Positions 8,741 to 18,321 of a stretch of 64,000 nt of DNA are shown one piece after another. The notes under the pieces were generated by a model. The model was not told the origin of the DNA. It was given only the letters and a program-made list of their open reading frames with translations, and made no database searches. Numbering within the stretch: position 1 is the stretch's first letter; each line of letters opens with the position of its first letter. Source of the DNA: Bacillus sp. ISL-55 (GTDB lineage Bacteria > Bacillota > Bacilli > Bacillales > Cytobacillaceae); NCBI RefSeq assembly GCF_018613155.1, contig NZ_JAGGQU010000018.1, forward strand, positions 1-64,000, written 5' to 3'. Made by a program: the position numbers and the translations under genes.

Positions 8741-9805
8741 TCATAGATCAAATTTTTTCCTTCTAGCAAAACGTTTTGTATCAATACCTCTCTGTTCGAG
8801 CCAATGATGCGTATCTCCTGATATGACCAAAGGTACGTTTTTGAGCTCCTCAATCTTATGTACACCTAGCGCTGTCATAATGACAGCAATTTCCTCTTTT
8901 AACAGATGAATTTCCCTGATTAGTTCATCCGTTCCATTTTCCATCAAGGTCTTTAACAAGTAACCAGCCATTGCAGCACCATCGGCACCTAATGCAAGTG
9001 CTTTAACAATATCAAGGCTAGTCTGTATTCCTCCAGAAGCGATAACGGAAAGTTCTGGCAATGCAGATTTTGTTTCAATTATTGAGGCCGCAGTCGGAAT
9101 TCCCCAATCCTCGAAAAACGTCAACAAACGGTTCCTCCGCTTATTTTCAATTTCCGCAAAATTGGTACCCCCAAATCCGCCAATATCAACATAGCGTATT
9201 CCTGATGAGAACAGCTCGGCTGCTGCCTCGGCACTTATGCCGAAACCAACTTCTTTGACGATGACCGGAACTCCCACACTCTGTTGGATTTCAATAATCC
9301 TCGTTAATGCACCGTCAAAATTTCTGTCTCCCTCAGGCATGGTCAATTCCTGAACTACATTCAAGTGAATTTGCAGCGCATCTGCCTGAAGCATATCGAT
9401 TGCGATTTTTGCCTGTCTGACAGTTGCCTCACTGCCCAGATTGGCAAGGATAATACCGTCAGGGTGCATTTTCCTGACCACTTCATAACTTCTTCGTTCG
9501 TCCGGATCCTTCAGTGCAGCCATTTGAGATCCAACTGCAATCGCAGATCCTGTCTCTCTTGCCGCTACAGCCAATTCACGGTTGATACGGTAAGTTCTCT
9601 CCCCGCCGCCGCCTGTCATCGCATTTATAAAAATTGGCGAACTTAAAGAAAGTTCGCCAATTCTAGTTTCAAATTTTACTGAATCAAGATTCGATCCAGG
9701 CAAGCTTTGGTTTACAAACTTAATATCGTCAAAACCGGTTAGCCGCTTCTGGCCTGTTTCCAGGGCATATTGTATATGGTCCCATTTACGTTTTGATCTT
9801 GACAC
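8741..9805 (-). CDS. fni: Type 2 isopentenyl-diphosphate delta-isomerase
   Basis: This FMN- and NADPH-dependent enzyme interconverts isopentenyl and dimethylallyl diphosphate in isoprenoid synthesis. The 354-residue protein has the TIM-barrel features of the type 2 family: [10 protein letters not shown] near residues 61-70, GSQMAAL, the FMN-phosphate segment [10 protein letters not shown], and a late [10 protein letters not shown] loop. It follows ypfD by 12 nt, as in B. subtilis (ypgA/fni), and ends at the shared terminator. It could supply carotenoid as well as quinone and undecaprenol precursors. Confidence 0.96.
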   Translation of the reverse strand: MSRSKRKWDHIQYALETGQKRLTGFDDIKFVNQSLPGSNLDSVKFETRIGELSLSSPIFINAMTGGGGERTYRINRELAVAARETGSAIAVGSQMAALKDPDERRSYEVVRKMHPDGIILANLGSEATVRQAKIAIDMLQADALQIHLNVVQELTMPEGDRNFDGALTRIIEIQQSVGVPVIVKEVGFGISAEAAAELFSSGIRYVDIGGFGGTNFAEIENKRRNRLLTFFEDWGIPTAASIIETKSALPELSVIASGGIQTSLDIVKALALGADGAAMAGYLLKTLMENGTDELIREIHLLKEEIAVIMTALGVHKIEELKNVPLVISGDTHHWLEQRGIDTKRFARRKKFDL

Positions 9806-9817
9806 TATTTATCACCA

Positions 9818-10957
9818 TTACTGTTTAAGATTCTTTAGCTTGTCTCCGATCATATCACCTAAGCTGAAACCTTTAGTTTCTTCAGGAAGTTCATAATCAA
9901 AAGCTTCATTGCTTTCTCTTTCCTCGAACTCTTTCATGCTAAGTGATAGCCTTTGATCTTGCTTGTTTACGTCAAGTACCTTTACTTTTACAGTCTGCCC
10001 TTCTTGAAGGACTTCATGCGGTGTACCGATATGCTTATGAGAAATTTGCGAAATATGGACAAGGCCCTCAACCCCAGGGAATACTTCGACAAATGCACCA
10101 TAAGAAACCAGACGTTTCACAGTGCCTTCTAGAGTGCTGCCCTTAGGAGCTTTCTCATCAATGTCTGACCATGGTCCAGGCAGGGTTTCTTTGATTGAAA
10201 GTGATATCCGCTCATTATCACGATCAACGCTCAATACTTTAACTTGAACCTGCTGGCCTTCCTGAACAACATCAGATGGCTTTTCAACATGTTCATGAGA
10301 CAGCTGTGAAATATGGACAAGGCCATCAACTCCACCGATATCCACAAAAGCACCAAAGTCGGTAATTCTTTGTACTGTGCCATCAATAACCTGTCCAGAC
10401 TGGATGGCCGCAAGTAAGTCCTGTTTCTTCTGTCCTTGCTCTTCTTCCACGACAGCGCGGTGAGAAAGGATCAGGCGGTTCTTCTCCTGGTCAAGCTCTA
10501 CGATTTTGAAGCTGAGCGTTTTTCCTTTGTAATCGGAGAAATCTTCCACAAAGTGGGATTCCACAAGAGATGCAGGAACAAATCCGCGAACGCCAAGGTC
10601 AACTACCAGGCCGCCCTTAACGACATCTTTTACTTCTGCCTCGAAAACTTCTCCACTTTCAAACTTGCCTTTAAGTTCTTCCCAAGCTTTCTCAGCATCT
10701 ACTTTTCTCTTTGAGAGAATTAAAGCTTCTTCCTCGACTTTTTGGACTTCAAGCTCCAGCTCGTCACCGACAGATACTGCATCTTCGGCTTTTTCAACAT
10801 GAAGGCTTGATAGTTCGCTAATCGGGATAATGCCATCTAGCTTGCTTCCTTCGATATCTACTAAAACTTGCTTTTCTTCCACTTTCGTTACCTGGCCTTT
10901 GACACGGTCGCCAGCCTCAAAATTTTTTACCTCGATTTGATTCATATCTTCTGACAT
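9818..10957 (-). CDS. ypfD: S1-domain RNA-binding protein, YpfD / 30S S1-like
   Basis: A 379-residue protein with four S1 (OB-fold) domains beginning near residues 16, 100, 187 and 272. The last two carry the typical DFGAFVDIGGVDGLVHISQLS and SYGAFVEVFPGVEGLVHISQ cores (quoted in part). Firmicute S1-like proteins are shorter than six-domain E. coli S1, and their role as a true ribosomal protein is debated. Start at 10957 follows TAAGGAGGAG. The 155-nt gap upstream suggests it may have its own promoter after the cmk-acyltransferase genes. Confidence 0.93.
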   Translation of the reverse strand: MSEDMNQIEVKNFEAGDRVKGQVTKVEEKQVLVDIEGSKLDGIIPISELSSLHVEKAEDAVSVGDELELEVQKVEEEALILSKRKVDAEKAWEELKGKFESGEVFEAEVKDVVKGGLVVDLGVRGFVPASLVESHFVEDFSDYKGKTLSFKIVELDQEKNRLILSHRAVVEEEQGQKKQDLLAAIQSGQVIDGTVQRITDFGAFVDIGGVDGLVHISQLSHEHVEKPSDVVQEGQQVQVKVLSVDRDNERISLSIKETLPGPWSDIDEKAPKGSTLEGTVKRLVSYGAFVEVFPGVEGLVHISQISHKHIGTPHEVLQEGQTVKVKVLDVNKQDQRLSLSMKEFEERESNEAFDYELPEETKGFSLGDMIGDKLKNLKQ

Positions 10958-11112
10958 ATGTACTCCTCCTTAATCCATGACTGCTGCAAATATATGCTTT
11001 GTGGCAAAAAGCCACTTAAAAAAACACATTAAATAGTCACTAAGTGAAAATTCTAAAAATATCTCTTCTTAATAACTTCTTACAAACAGACATTTTTGTC
11101 AAGCAAGAAACA

Positions 11113-11694
11113 TTACTTATATTTGTTAATAAGTTCCTGGATTTCACTCATGATCAAGTCAGTTGTCTGTTCTGCATTTAGCTTTTTTTCCTTGATTGAT
11201 ACCATATCGATAGGCTTTCCATATACCACCTTCAATTTCTTGAATGCTTTGTATGGACCGATGATTGCGCATGGAACGACATGAGTATCAGAGCGGAGCG
11301 CAAAGAAGCCTGCTCCTGCAAGTCCCTTGCCCAATTCACCTGTCTTGCTTCTTGTTCCCTCTGGAAACAATCCTAAAACCTTTCCATCCTTTAAAATTCC
11401 GAGGCCTTTCCTTAAAGCTTCCCTGTCACTCATACCCCTTTTGACAGGGAACGCATTCAGGTGAGGAACAATTTTCCCAAGTACAGGGACAGCGAAAAGC
11501 TCTTCCTTCGCCATGAAATAGACAGGACGGGAAGCAGTAATCCCGACTGCCAGGGGATCTAGATTATCAATATGATTGGCACATAACAACACTCCGCCAT
11601 CAGCAGGGATATTTTCTCTGCCAATCACCTCAATACGATAAATTGGTTTTAATACTGTATTTACTAAAGACCTTGCAAATGAATAAACCGTCAA
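11113..11694 (-). CDS. 1-acylglycerol-3-phosphate O-acyltransferase, PlsC family
   Basis: Enzymes of this family add the second acyl chain to make phosphatidic acid at the inner membrane face. The 193-residue protein has the catalytic HX4D box at H41-D46 (NHIDNLDP) and the glycerol-phosphate site FPEGTRS at residues 110-116. The start is a TTG codon at 11694, only 2 nt past the cmk stop, with AAAGGATCGG upstream inside cmk, so it is coupled to cmk. B. subtilis lacks a gene here, but other bacilli have cmk, this acyltransferase and the S1 gene in a row. Confidence 0.88.
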   Translation of the reverse strand: MTVYSFARSLVNTVLKPIYRIEVIGRENIPADGGVLLCANHIDNLDPLAVGITASRPVYFMAKEELFAVPVLGKIVPHLNAFPVKRGMSDREALRKGLGILKDGKVLGLFPEGTRSKTGELGKGLAGAGFFALRSDTHVVPCAIIGPYKAFKKLKVVYGKPIDMVSIKEKKLNAEQTTDLIMSEIQELINKYK

Positions 11695-11696
11695 TT

Positions 11697-12371
11697 TTAT
11701 CCGATCCTTTCAAGCGCCAAACCCATGATTTTGTCTACCACATCTGCAATCGACAAAGAAGTTGTATCAATTTCAATTGCATCATCTGCCTTTTTCAAAG
11801 GGGCTACTTCCCGCTCCGAATCAATCTTGTCACGGGCGGCAATTTCTTCTTTCAGCTTTTCGAGATCAGACGGGAATCCTTTCTGGATATTTTCTGCATG
11901 TCGGCGCTGTGCCCTCTCCTCAACACTTGCAAGCAAAAACACCTTCACCTCGGCATTCGGCAATACATGGGTGCCGATATCCCTTCCGTCCATCACCACA
12001 CCGCCATCAACTGCAAACTGCTGCTGGCGTTTGACCATCTCTTTCCTGACAAGTTCATGGACCGCTACATATGAGACTTGATTGGTAACTTCCGCACTCC
12101 TAATCTCATTGGTGACCTCGATCCCGTCAAGCAAAACCTTTTGGCCTGATTCTCCAGGCATCAGCTCAATTGATGTATTATTTAAGATCTCCATCAACTC
12201 TGCTTCGTTGTCCAGGCTGGCTCCTTTGTTCAAAGCCTTGTATGTAAGTGCTCTGTACATCGCACCTGTATCGATGTATATATACGTCAGTTTTTCGGCT
12301 GCAATTTTGGCAACCGTACTTTTCCCTGCAGCTGCAGGACCGTCTATGGCAATTGAAATTCGTCTACTCAT
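11697..12371 (-). CDS. cmk: Cytidylate kinase
   Basis: Phosphorylates CMP and dCMP with ATP to the diphosphates in nucleotide salvage and phospholipid turnover. The 224-residue protein has the P-loop GPAAAGKST at residues 11-19, then DTGAMYRA and the GRDIGT segment typical of bacterial CMP kinases. The start has an AGGAGG site nearby. It heads a transcription unit with the acyltransferase. Confidence 0.97.
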   Translation of the reverse strand: MSRRISIAIDGPAAAGKSTVAKIAAEKLTYIYIDTGAMYRALTYKALNKGASLDNEAELMEILNNTSIELMPGESGQKVLLDGIEVTNEIRSAEVTNQVSYVAVHELVRKEMVKRQQQFAVDGGVVMDGRDIGTHVLPNAEVKVFLLASVEERAQRRHAENIQKGFPSDLEKLKEEIAARDKIDSEREVAPLKKADDAIEIDTTSLSIADVVDKIMGLALERIG

Positions 12372-12552
12372 ATTTCCTCCTGGTACCCTTCTAGTTGTTA
12401 CTTGATATACTCTTATATTTTAACACAAAAATCTTTTAATCCTCTTCATTCAACACTTTTTTTAAGGCACTTTTCAAAACTTGCCCTGTACCCCTTTCAT
12501 TAGAGGAATATTCCAGGCTTTGGTATTTTAAAATTTCCTTATTTTAAAAAAT

Positions 12553-12586
12553 AAAGAGTAAGCAGGTTCAACACCCGCTTACTCTT
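12553..12586 (-). terminator. Terminator of ypfB
   Basis: Arms GAGTAAGC (12556-12563) and GCTTACTC (12577-12584), with a further GG/CC pair inside, are followed on the minus strand by TTATTTTTT. The ypfB stop codon lies within the stem. Confidence 0.8.
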
Positions 12587-12761
12587 TGCTCCTGAATGTA
12601 TTCAGGACTTCTGAATGATTATTGTCCGTAACTCCCTCGTATTGAGTAATTTGTTTTAGTTCTGGGAAAGCATTGAATTCATGAAAAAAAACTTGGGCAA
12701 TAACCAAAAAAATAAATTGAATGATAGCGATCTTGATTAAGATTCTTTCAAATGTTTTCAT
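12579..12761 (-). CDS. ypfB: Small membrane protein YpfB (DUF5359 type)
   Basis: A 60-residue protein with one N-terminal membrane helix (about residues 8-27) and a hydrophilic tail containing the segment QYEGVTDNN. It matches YpfB/DUF5359 by size, sequence and place between cmk and ypfA. Function unknown. It may be cotranscribed with ypfA, which ends 61 nt upstream. Confidence 0.7.
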   Translation of the reverse strand: MKTFERILIKIAIIQFIFLVIAQVFFHEFNAFPELKQITQYEGVTDNNHSEVLNTFRSKE

Positions 12762-12822
12762 CTATCATGCTCCTGTAAAAACTTTTATTCTAGTATTGGA
12801 GCATTTCCAGGTATTTATTCCT

Positions 12823-13482
12823 TTAGACTGGAAGACCTTTTTTCTTCATTTCAAGCTGTCTTTCGAAGCAGAACCTTAGAAGCACCTGCCTGTCGGTGCC
12901 CGATGAGTCAAAAAATTGAACAGAAGCTTTGTTCATATGTCCTAGACCATCGATGATCCGGACAACCTTTCCACGGAACTTCCTGTATTCGAATTCTCCA
13001 TTTTGCATAGGAAGGGCAAACCAGCATCCAATCTCCATATCCTGTTTCAAACTGCTGTTTTTATCAATCAGCAATGCAGCCCCTCCTGCACTGATATCGT
13101 CGGTGACAGTTGTAAATGGAGCAAATTCTCCCTTGCCTGCGTAAACAGCAACGTCCACTGAGGTTTCCACCCTGACGAATTGCCTTCTCTGGACCTTGAT
13201 AAGACGTTCCTTTCCGGGATATGAAAGAATCACCATTGGGATGTTAAGCTTTATTCTTCCTTTAACCTCTGTGTCAAAATAATAATGAGAACCTGATTCG
13301 GTTACAAAATTAGCTTTCAAAGGTGTACCCTCAAGCAAGAACACTGTTCTGTTAGTAGTCAAATTTACAGGATAATCAATATACAGATCATTTCCTTTAC
13401 TCTCAACCAGTTTACACTTGTACTGCTCAAAACTGTCGGAATACTTATATTCAAGGATTATGTTATCACCGATTTTTATCAT
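12823..13482 (-). CDS. ypfA: PilZ-domain cyclic-di-GMP receptor, flagellar brake type
   Basis: Orthologue of B. subtilis YpfA (MotI/DgrA), which binds c-di-GMP and slows the flagellar motor. The 219-residue protein has an N-terminal YcgR-like domain and a C-terminal PilZ domain with the c-di-GMP residues visible: R100-x3-R104 in QRRQFVR and D129-I-S-A-G-G134. Start 13482 is chosen for its GGGGAAGTGG site and match to the B. subtilis N-terminus; the longer frame adds 27 unlikely residues. The ligand-binding residues are intact, so I expect it to be functional. Confidence 0.9.
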   Translation of the reverse strand: MIKIGDNIILEYKYSDSFEQYKCKLVESKGNDLYIDYPVNLTTNRTVFLLEGTPLKANFVTESGSHYYFDTEVKGRIKLNIPMVILSYPGKERLIKVQRRQFVRVETSVDVAVYAGKGEFAPFTTVTDDISAGGAALLIDKNSSLKQDMEIGCWFALPMQNGEFEYRKFRGKVVRIIDGLGHMNKASVQFFDSSGTDRQVLLRFCFERQLEMKKKGLPV

Positions 13483-13744
13483 AGCTAATCCACTTCCCCA
13501 CTTCTGTCTATGCTGTTTTAAATTTTTGTTGTTTGGTAAACTGTTCTCTCTATATATTCTCATGTTTATTATGACATGGCGGACTAATCTGGTGCAATAG
13601 TCCTTTAATGGATTATTTTTACAATTCTCTATTCAAATCTTTGTAGCTTTCTCAACAATAAGTAAAAACCGCATTAAGGTTATAATTGCAAAACCTGTTC
13701 AGAAACACCGTTGAAAAGAACCTTATGTCAGTGCTCTAAAATAA

Positions 13745-13930
13745 GGCTCTGATAAAATATGCTGTTGATTTTCGTTCCAGGCGCTTCGCTTTCCGCGGGC
13801 AGTCGGGGAGCCTCCTCGGCGTTTTATGCGCCTGCGGGGTCTCCCCATGACTTGCTCATCCCGCAGGAGTCTACGCGCCTTCCACTACAATCAACAGGTC
13901 ATTAAAACAACATTGGGCTTTAACAGAGCC
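13745..13930. repeat. GC-rich nested inverted-repeat element
   Basis: Outer arms GGCTCTG (13745-13751) and CAGAGCC (13924-13930) enclose a second pair, GTTGATT (13764-13770) and AATCAAC (13889-13895), with a GC-rich core (for example TTCGCTTTCCGCGGGC). The core is far richer in G+C than the flanks. It resembles a repeat I have seen scattered in Bacillaceae intergenic regions; its function is unknown. It lies just past the ypeB terminator. The remainder of this gap is AT-rich with nothing evident. Confidence 0.8.
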
Positions 13931-13939
13931 TAAAATAAA

Positions 13940-13966
13940 AAAAGGGAAAGCGCCTGGCTTCCCCTT
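13940..13966 (-). terminator. Terminator of the sleB-ypeB operon
   Basis: On the minus strand AAGGGGAAGC pairs with GCTTTCCCTT (one G-T pair) around a 5-nt loop, followed by seven Ts. It overlaps the ypeB stop codon. Confidence 0.85.
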
Positions 13967-15314
13967 AAACAACGTCTTCATACACTTGTTCAGCGTTATG
14001 AAGTTTTTCTACTTTTTCTTCTGTACCGTCTTCTGCATTGATATAAATCCTGAAGGTATCATTGCCGAGAACTCCGGTGAATTCATAGCATAACACCTCT
14101 TCATTCAGGTCGTTCAGGATTATTGCTTTTTTCTCATCCATAACCTTGAGATTTGGATTGACTTTCTTTTTTGCCTCTTCTATTTCAATGCCTGCTTGCG
14201 GGATTTCTCTTGCTTTATGGGATTTCAAATAATCCTCAGCTGAGAAGCCGATTACATCTCCGTTATCCAATGCGACTTTCATATTGATTGCATCTGGATA
14301 AATCCTTACGCCGTCCTGGTTCCCTACAAATGTAAAAACTCCAATGTTATCATATTGAGCACTTTCGAAGAGATCGAGGTTTTCGAAGTTATGATCCTTT
14401 AAAAAGGCAATTGCCTTATTGGAAGCGTCATTGAGACTAAGCTTTTGATTCTTTACATCCCGATCAAGCAGGAACCAGATTGGATAGCCACCCTTTTTCG
14501 TTATATCCATACTTGCTTGCAGATTTGTTTCGGGGTTTTGGATCGTCACACTGAAAAATCCATAATCCGATCCTTTGCCGCTCTCCGTCACTTTTACTTT
14601 ACCGCCATTTTTGACCGGGGTGTATTGTTTGGTAATCTGGACCGCTTTTTCTTTTGATATCTTTTCTCCAGGCAGCTTTTTAAAGTTTTCGTCCTTTTTC
14701 TGAAGATTGATCTGTGCCGGCCCAAAATCTGTTTCTGAATAGCCTTCTACTGTTTTTTCAACAGTCTTGAACCCATCAATGATGGTATTATCAGTTTGTC
14801 CCTTATCCGTTGCAAGGGCTAGCTCTACATCCATCCAGCGAAGATTGTTTTCCAGCACCATATGCTGGACTTTCCTTAAATCCTGCTGAATTTCACCTGA
14901 TTGCTCATACAGGGTCTTTAACGTCGAATATTCTTTTTCTGTTAATGGTTCTTTATCCAGATCACGAATCGCTGCTTTATAACTGAAGTTCCCAATATTC
15001 GCTAAAAACTCTTCCGTTTTATTGAAAGGCAAAAGCGTCAATGGAAGCTGGCCTACATCACTATGGGCTTGTGAAGTAATCTTCCATACTTCCGCCAATT
15101 GAGGCGATAATGAACTTCTTGAGTTCATCGCAAGTGTTGTACCAATTTTATCGTTCAGTAAATCAATTTGATATGTCAAGTCATGAAAAGCTCTTTGATA
15201 ATTGTTTTCCGCATTGATCAGTACTGCTGTTTTTTCCCTGTGCTCCTGATAACCCCAGAATGCGGTTCCGGCAATTCCTACAACAAGGACTGCTATGGCT
15301 ATTCCTCTTAGCAA
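13965..15314 (-). CDS. ypeB: Germination protein YpeB
   Basis: YpeB is a spore membrane protein needed to place and stabilise the cortex-lytic enzyme SleB. The 449-residue protein has an N-terminal membrane anchor (about residues 3-19), a coiled region beginning NAENNYQRAFHDLTYQ, and C-terminal PepSY-type repeats. The start is TTG at 15314 with AGGGGTGA upstream, 12 nt after the sleB stop, so the two are cotranscribed. In B. subtilis the pair is made in the forespore under sigma-G. Confidence 0.95.
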   Translation of the reverse strand: MLRGIAIAVLVVGIAGTAFWGYQEHREKTAVLINAENNYQRAFHDLTYQIDLLNDKIGTTLAMNSRSSLSPQLAEVWKITSQAHSDVGQLPLTLLPFNKTEEFLANIGNFSYKAAIRDLDKEPLTEKEYSTLKTLYEQSGEIQQDLRKVQHMVLENNLRWMDVELALATDKGQTDNTIIDGFKTVEKTVEGYSETDFGPAQINLQKKDENFKKLPGEKISKEKAVQITKQYTPVKNGGKVKVTESGKGSDYGFFSVTIQNPETNLQASMDITKKGGYPIWFLLDRDVKNQKLSLNDASNKAIAFLKDHNFENLDLFESAQYDNIGVFTFVGNQDGVRIYPDAINMKVALDNGDVIGFSAEDYLKSHKAREIPQAGIEIEEAKKKVNPNLKVMDEKKAIILNDLNEEVLCYEFTGVLGNDTFRIYINAEDGTEEKVEKLHNAEQVYEDVV

Positions 15315-15326
15315 TTCAACTCACCC

Positions 15327-16106
15327 CTATTTACAAAAAATATGTTTCCCAATCTTCTTGATCTGCGGCCGTCCCCATATCCAGGCGCTGGTTGCTGTAT
15401 CGGGATTAAAATAGTACATCGCATTGCCAGTAGGGTCCCAGCCATTGATTGCATCAAGGACAGCTTTTTTCGCAGTCTCATTTGGCGTCAGCCAGATTTG
15501 GCCATCAGCCACGGCTGTGAACGCCCTCGGTTCGAAAATAACGCCGGATACTGTATTCGGGAATGTGGCACTGTCTACGCGATTCAATATTACCGCTGCG
15601 ACTGCTACCTGTCCGGTATACGGTTCACCCCTGGCTTCTCCATAGACCGCATTAGCCATAAGCTGAATATCATTCTGCGAGAATCCATTTGGTGTATTTG
15701 TTGCAGCTGCTGCTTTTGGTGCGGACTGGGTTTGAGTGCCGCCACCAGCTGTACCCCCGCCTGTTTTTTCGCCGCCCCAGGCAATTTTCGCATTTGGCGT
15801 CGCCTTCGCAAGCTTAAGTTTTGTTACCCATCCTGCAACTCCATCGATTTCCAGACCGAATTCGTATTGGAAATTCCTTAGAGCCCAGTAGGTACCCCAT
15901 CCAAATACCCCGTCGATCTTGCCATTATAAAAACCAATATGCTTGAGACGTGATTGGAGTTCTATTACATCCTCTCCTGTAGAACCCTGCTGCAGCACTT
16001 GACTCGTAAAGGCCTCAGCCCTTTGATCCACTTCGCTAAATTGTACAAAAGACATGATTAAAGCCAATGCGGCCATCACCTTCAAGATAGACCGATAATT
16101 CTTCAT
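15327..16106 (-). CDS. sleB: Spore cortex-lytic enzyme SleB
   Basis: SleB is a lytic transglycosylase that cuts muramic-lactam cortex during germination. The 259-residue protein has a signal peptide (to about residue 32), a peptidoglycan-binding domain (about 38-100), a Gly/Thr/Gln/Ala-rich linker (about 112-135), and the catalytic domain with Glu157 in VYGEARGE. Start 16106 is preceded by GGGGGTTG and gives a proper signal peptide; the longer frame adds 31 residues. It forms an operon with ypeB. Confidence 0.96.
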   Translation of the reverse strand: MKNYRSILKVMAALALIMSFVQFSEVDQRAEAFTSQVLQQGSTGEDVIELQSRLKHIGFYNGKIDGVFGWGTYWALRNFQYEFGLEIDGVAGWVTKLKLAKATPNAKIAWGGEKTGGGTAGGGTQTQSAPKAAAATNTPNGFSQNDIQLMANAVYGEARGEPYTGQVAVAAVILNRVDSATFPNTVSGVIFEPRAFTAVADGQIWLTPNETAKKAVLDAINGWDPTGNAMYYFNPDTATSAWIWGRPQIKKIGKHIFCK

Positions 16107-16183
16107 TGAATGCAACCCCCAAAGATGTGAACTTAAAAGATTAATCTTATTTTTTGTCAAGAGTTGACTTTTATTCCACAAAA

Positions 16184-16217
16184 CAAAAAAACCCTCCATT
16201 TTTTAAGAATGAAGAGT
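16184..16217 (-). terminator. Terminator of prsW
   Basis: On the minus strand ACTCTTCATT pairs with AATGGAGGGT (three G-T pairs), followed by seven Ts, right after the prsW stop. Confidence 0.7.
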
Positions 16218-16220
16218 TTC

Positions 16221-16892
16221 TCAGATTGGATATTGCTTCTCAATATGCTGCAGAGTCAAGGTTCTCGCCTTCTTTACTTTTCGCAGACCTAGCCACCAAA
16301 GGAATATCATAAATGGAACCATAAACACGAACCAGTTCTCCCTGGTCATCAGGATAAAATCATACATCCCGTGCAGAAGAACAGGCACTGTTAAGGAGAG
16401 CATGATCCATTTCTTTTGAACCCCTGGTGAAAACTTGGCCTTACCTATATAGTAACCCATGATAACCCCAAAGAGCGCATGGCTCGAAACAGGCAACAGC
16501 GCCCTGCCAATTGCGTCCTGAAGACCATTAGCGAGCAGATAAAAAATATTTTCAGCCGATGCGAAGCCCAGGGACACAGCCACACTGTAGATGACTCCAT
16601 CATATGGTTCATCAAAGGAAATATGCTGGAAAATCGCGTAATAGAGGATAAACCATTTAAAAAATTCTTCTAAAAGGCCAACCGTCCCAAATGCTTTAAT
16701 AAAGTCATCCTGGAACAATCCCTCGGCAGAGAGTACATATTGAATGAACATAAGCGGAAATACAAGCAATGCACCGAATATAAACATTTTAAACACCAGG
16801 GATAGCGGCTCTGACCCATATTGGTCCCTTAAATAAAAATAACTTAACAGCGCCAGACCCGGAGCTACCCCGGCAGTAACTATTCCCAGCAT
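16221..16892 (-). CDS. prsW: Intramembrane protease PrsW
   Basis: PrsW is the site-1 membrane protease that cleaves the anti-sigma factor RsiW in B. subtilis and so turns on sigma-W in envelope stress. The 223-residue polytopic protein keeps the expected catalytic residues: E75-E76 in [10 protein letters not shown]138 in SSHALFG, and H174 with D178 in LLHGMYDF. Start 16892 is preceded by AGAGGAC; a start six codons up is possible. Whether it acts on the RsiX encoded in this window is untested. Confidence 0.92.
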   Translation of the reverse strand: MLGIVTAGVAPGLALLSYFYLRDQYGSEPLSLVFKMFIFGALLVFPLMFIQYVLSAEGLFQDDFIKAFGTVGLLEEFFKWFILYYAIFQHISFDEPYDGVIYSVAVSLGFASAENIFYLLANGLQDAIGRALLPVSSHALFGVIMGYYIGKAKFSPGVQKKWIMLSLTVPVLLHGMYDFILMTRENWFVFMVPFMIFLWWLGLRKVKKARTLTLQHIEKQYPI

Positions 16893-16994
16893 ATGCTGTC
16901 CTCTTTTCAATTTGTTTTTTTAATCGTATCATGTAATTAGAAGAAAGAAAATGGATTATTATTCTTTCTCACTGGTCTTTCGGAGGTAATAGTT

Positions 16995-17966
16995 TTGAAG
17001 AAGAATATTTTATTGATTCATACTGGCGGTACCATTTCAATGAGCGAGGATACAAGTGGAGCAGTAAAACCAGGGACAAATAACCCTTTGACACAAGGAA
17101 CCGATCATTTATCCAGTTTGGCTGACCTTGTTGTAGAAGAAGCCTTCAATTTGCCTTCTCCACATATTACACCAAAAGAGATGATGGAGTTAAAATTCAT
17201 CCTGGAGGACTATGATAAAAAAGGCAATATCGACGGAGCCGTAATTACCCATGGAACAGATACACTTGAAGAGACAGCCTATTTCCTGGACCTCACCTGC
17301 CAGACCAGCTTCCCGGTCGTCGTTACTGGCGCCATGCGGTCAAGCAATGAAATCGGCTCTGATGGACTCTATAATTTAATATCGTCCATAAGCGTTGCTT
17401 CCAGCCCAGATGCAAAAGGCAAGGGTGTCCTTGTTGTCCTGAATGACGAGATCCATACGGCAGTGAACGTCACCAAAACGCATACTAGCAATATCTCAAC
17501 CTTTCAAAGCCCGCAATACGGCCCGATTGGCATTGTGACAAAAAGGGGTGTTCTTTTCCACCACACTCCAACTAAACATGAAAACTATCCTGTTCAGTAC
17601 ATCAATAAGAACGTGTCACTGATAAAAGCGCATGCGGGAATGGACTCATCCCTACTCAAAGCGTTACTCGAATTAAAAGTTGATGGAGTCGTGATTGAAG
17701 CACTTGGACAAGGCAATCTTCCACCAGCAGCACTTGAGGGTGTAAAAGAGTTCATTAAAAACAATATTCCTGTCGTCATTGTTTCCAGGAGCTTTGCCGG
17801 CATTGTCCAGGATGTTTATGGCTATGAAGGCGGAGGAAAGCACCTAAAGGAATTGGGTGTCATTTTCTCAAACGGCCTGAATGGACAGAAAGCAAGGATC
17901 AAACTGCTGGTTGCTCTGGCCAAGACTGAAAAGATGGATGATATTAATGAAATGTTCATGTTCTAA
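16995..17966 (+). CDS. ansA: Type I L-asparaginase
   Basis: Hydrolyses L-asparagine to aspartate and ammonia in the cytoplasm. The 323-residue protein shows both active-site segments: the first threonine in HTGGTIS (T10-T13) and HGTDTLEET at residues 86-94. No signal peptide is present, which fits the cytosolic type. The start is TTG at 16995, preceded by GGAGGTAA. It is divergent from prsW, stands alone (no aspartase gene follows), and ends at a good terminator. Confidence 0.94.
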   Translation: MKKNILLIHTGGTISMSEDTSGAVKPGTNNPLTQGTDHLSSLADLVVEEAFNLPSPHITPKEMMELKFILEDYDKKGNIDGAVITHGTDTLEETAYFLDLTCQTSFPVVVTGAMRSSNEIGSDGLYNLISSISVASSPDAKGKGVLVVLNDEIHTAVNVTKTHTSNISTFQSPQYGPIGIVTKRGVLFHHTPTKHENYPVQYINKNVSLIKAHAGMDSSLLKALLELKVDGVVIEALGQGNLPPAALEGVKEFIKNNIPVVIVSRSFAGIVQDVYGYEGGGKHLKELGVIFSNGLNGQKARIKLLVALAKTEKMDDINEMFMF

Positions 17967-17993
17967 AAAATGGAGCAATCAGGATAATATATG

Positions 17994-18031
17994 AAAAAAG
18001 CGGTGCCTGTATGTGTGCAGGCATCGCTTTT
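17994..18031 (+). terminator. Terminator of ansA
   Basis: AAAGCGGTGCCTG pairs with CAGGCATCGCTTT (one mismatch) around an 8-nt loop and is followed by a T-rich run on the plus strand. Confidence 0.8.
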
Positions 18032-18066
18032 GGTTTTGTTCAGTGATAAAAAAAAAGGAAATGTAC

Positions 18067-18301
18067 CCTTATGGACATTGGATAATCTCATAAGAGCACG
18101 TTTAGCTTCTAAATGTTTCCTTATATGAAGCGAATGTTCTTCATAATGGCGGGATTGTCTTCTTATCGTATCCTTATATCATTTGAAAACTCTCCATAAG
18201 GGCACGATTCCCTCTTTATAGTATCCTTATAACATGCGAGACCTCTCCATAAGGGCACGATTTTCACCATCTTTATAGCAAGCGGTAACTCTGTATAAGG
18301 G
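18067..18301. repeat. Tandem hairpin array I, 52-53 bp period
   Basis: At least four degenerate units start with CCTTAT at 18067, 18119, 18172 and 18225 (spacing 52, 53, 53), and a decayed fifth follows. In each good unit CCTTAT is followed about 18 nt later by ATAAGG, giving a 6-bp inverted repeat, then GCACGATT. The array lies between the convergent ansA and ypdA genes and is flanked by terminators. No coding capacity. Confidence 0.8.
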
Positions 18302-18321
18302 CAAGGATATTTCTCCGTAAA

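Noticed and set aside
10990-11015. Hairpin GTGGC-AAAAA-GCCAC upstream of ypfD as terminator
   Set aside because: No T run follows on the transcribed strand. It could be a leader hairpin, but nothing supports a function.
16107-16183. Sigma-G promoter of sleB
   Set aside because: The expected CATnnTA box was not found at a suitable place; only a weak GAATA was seen. Known sigma-G control in B. subtilis is not enough to place it.
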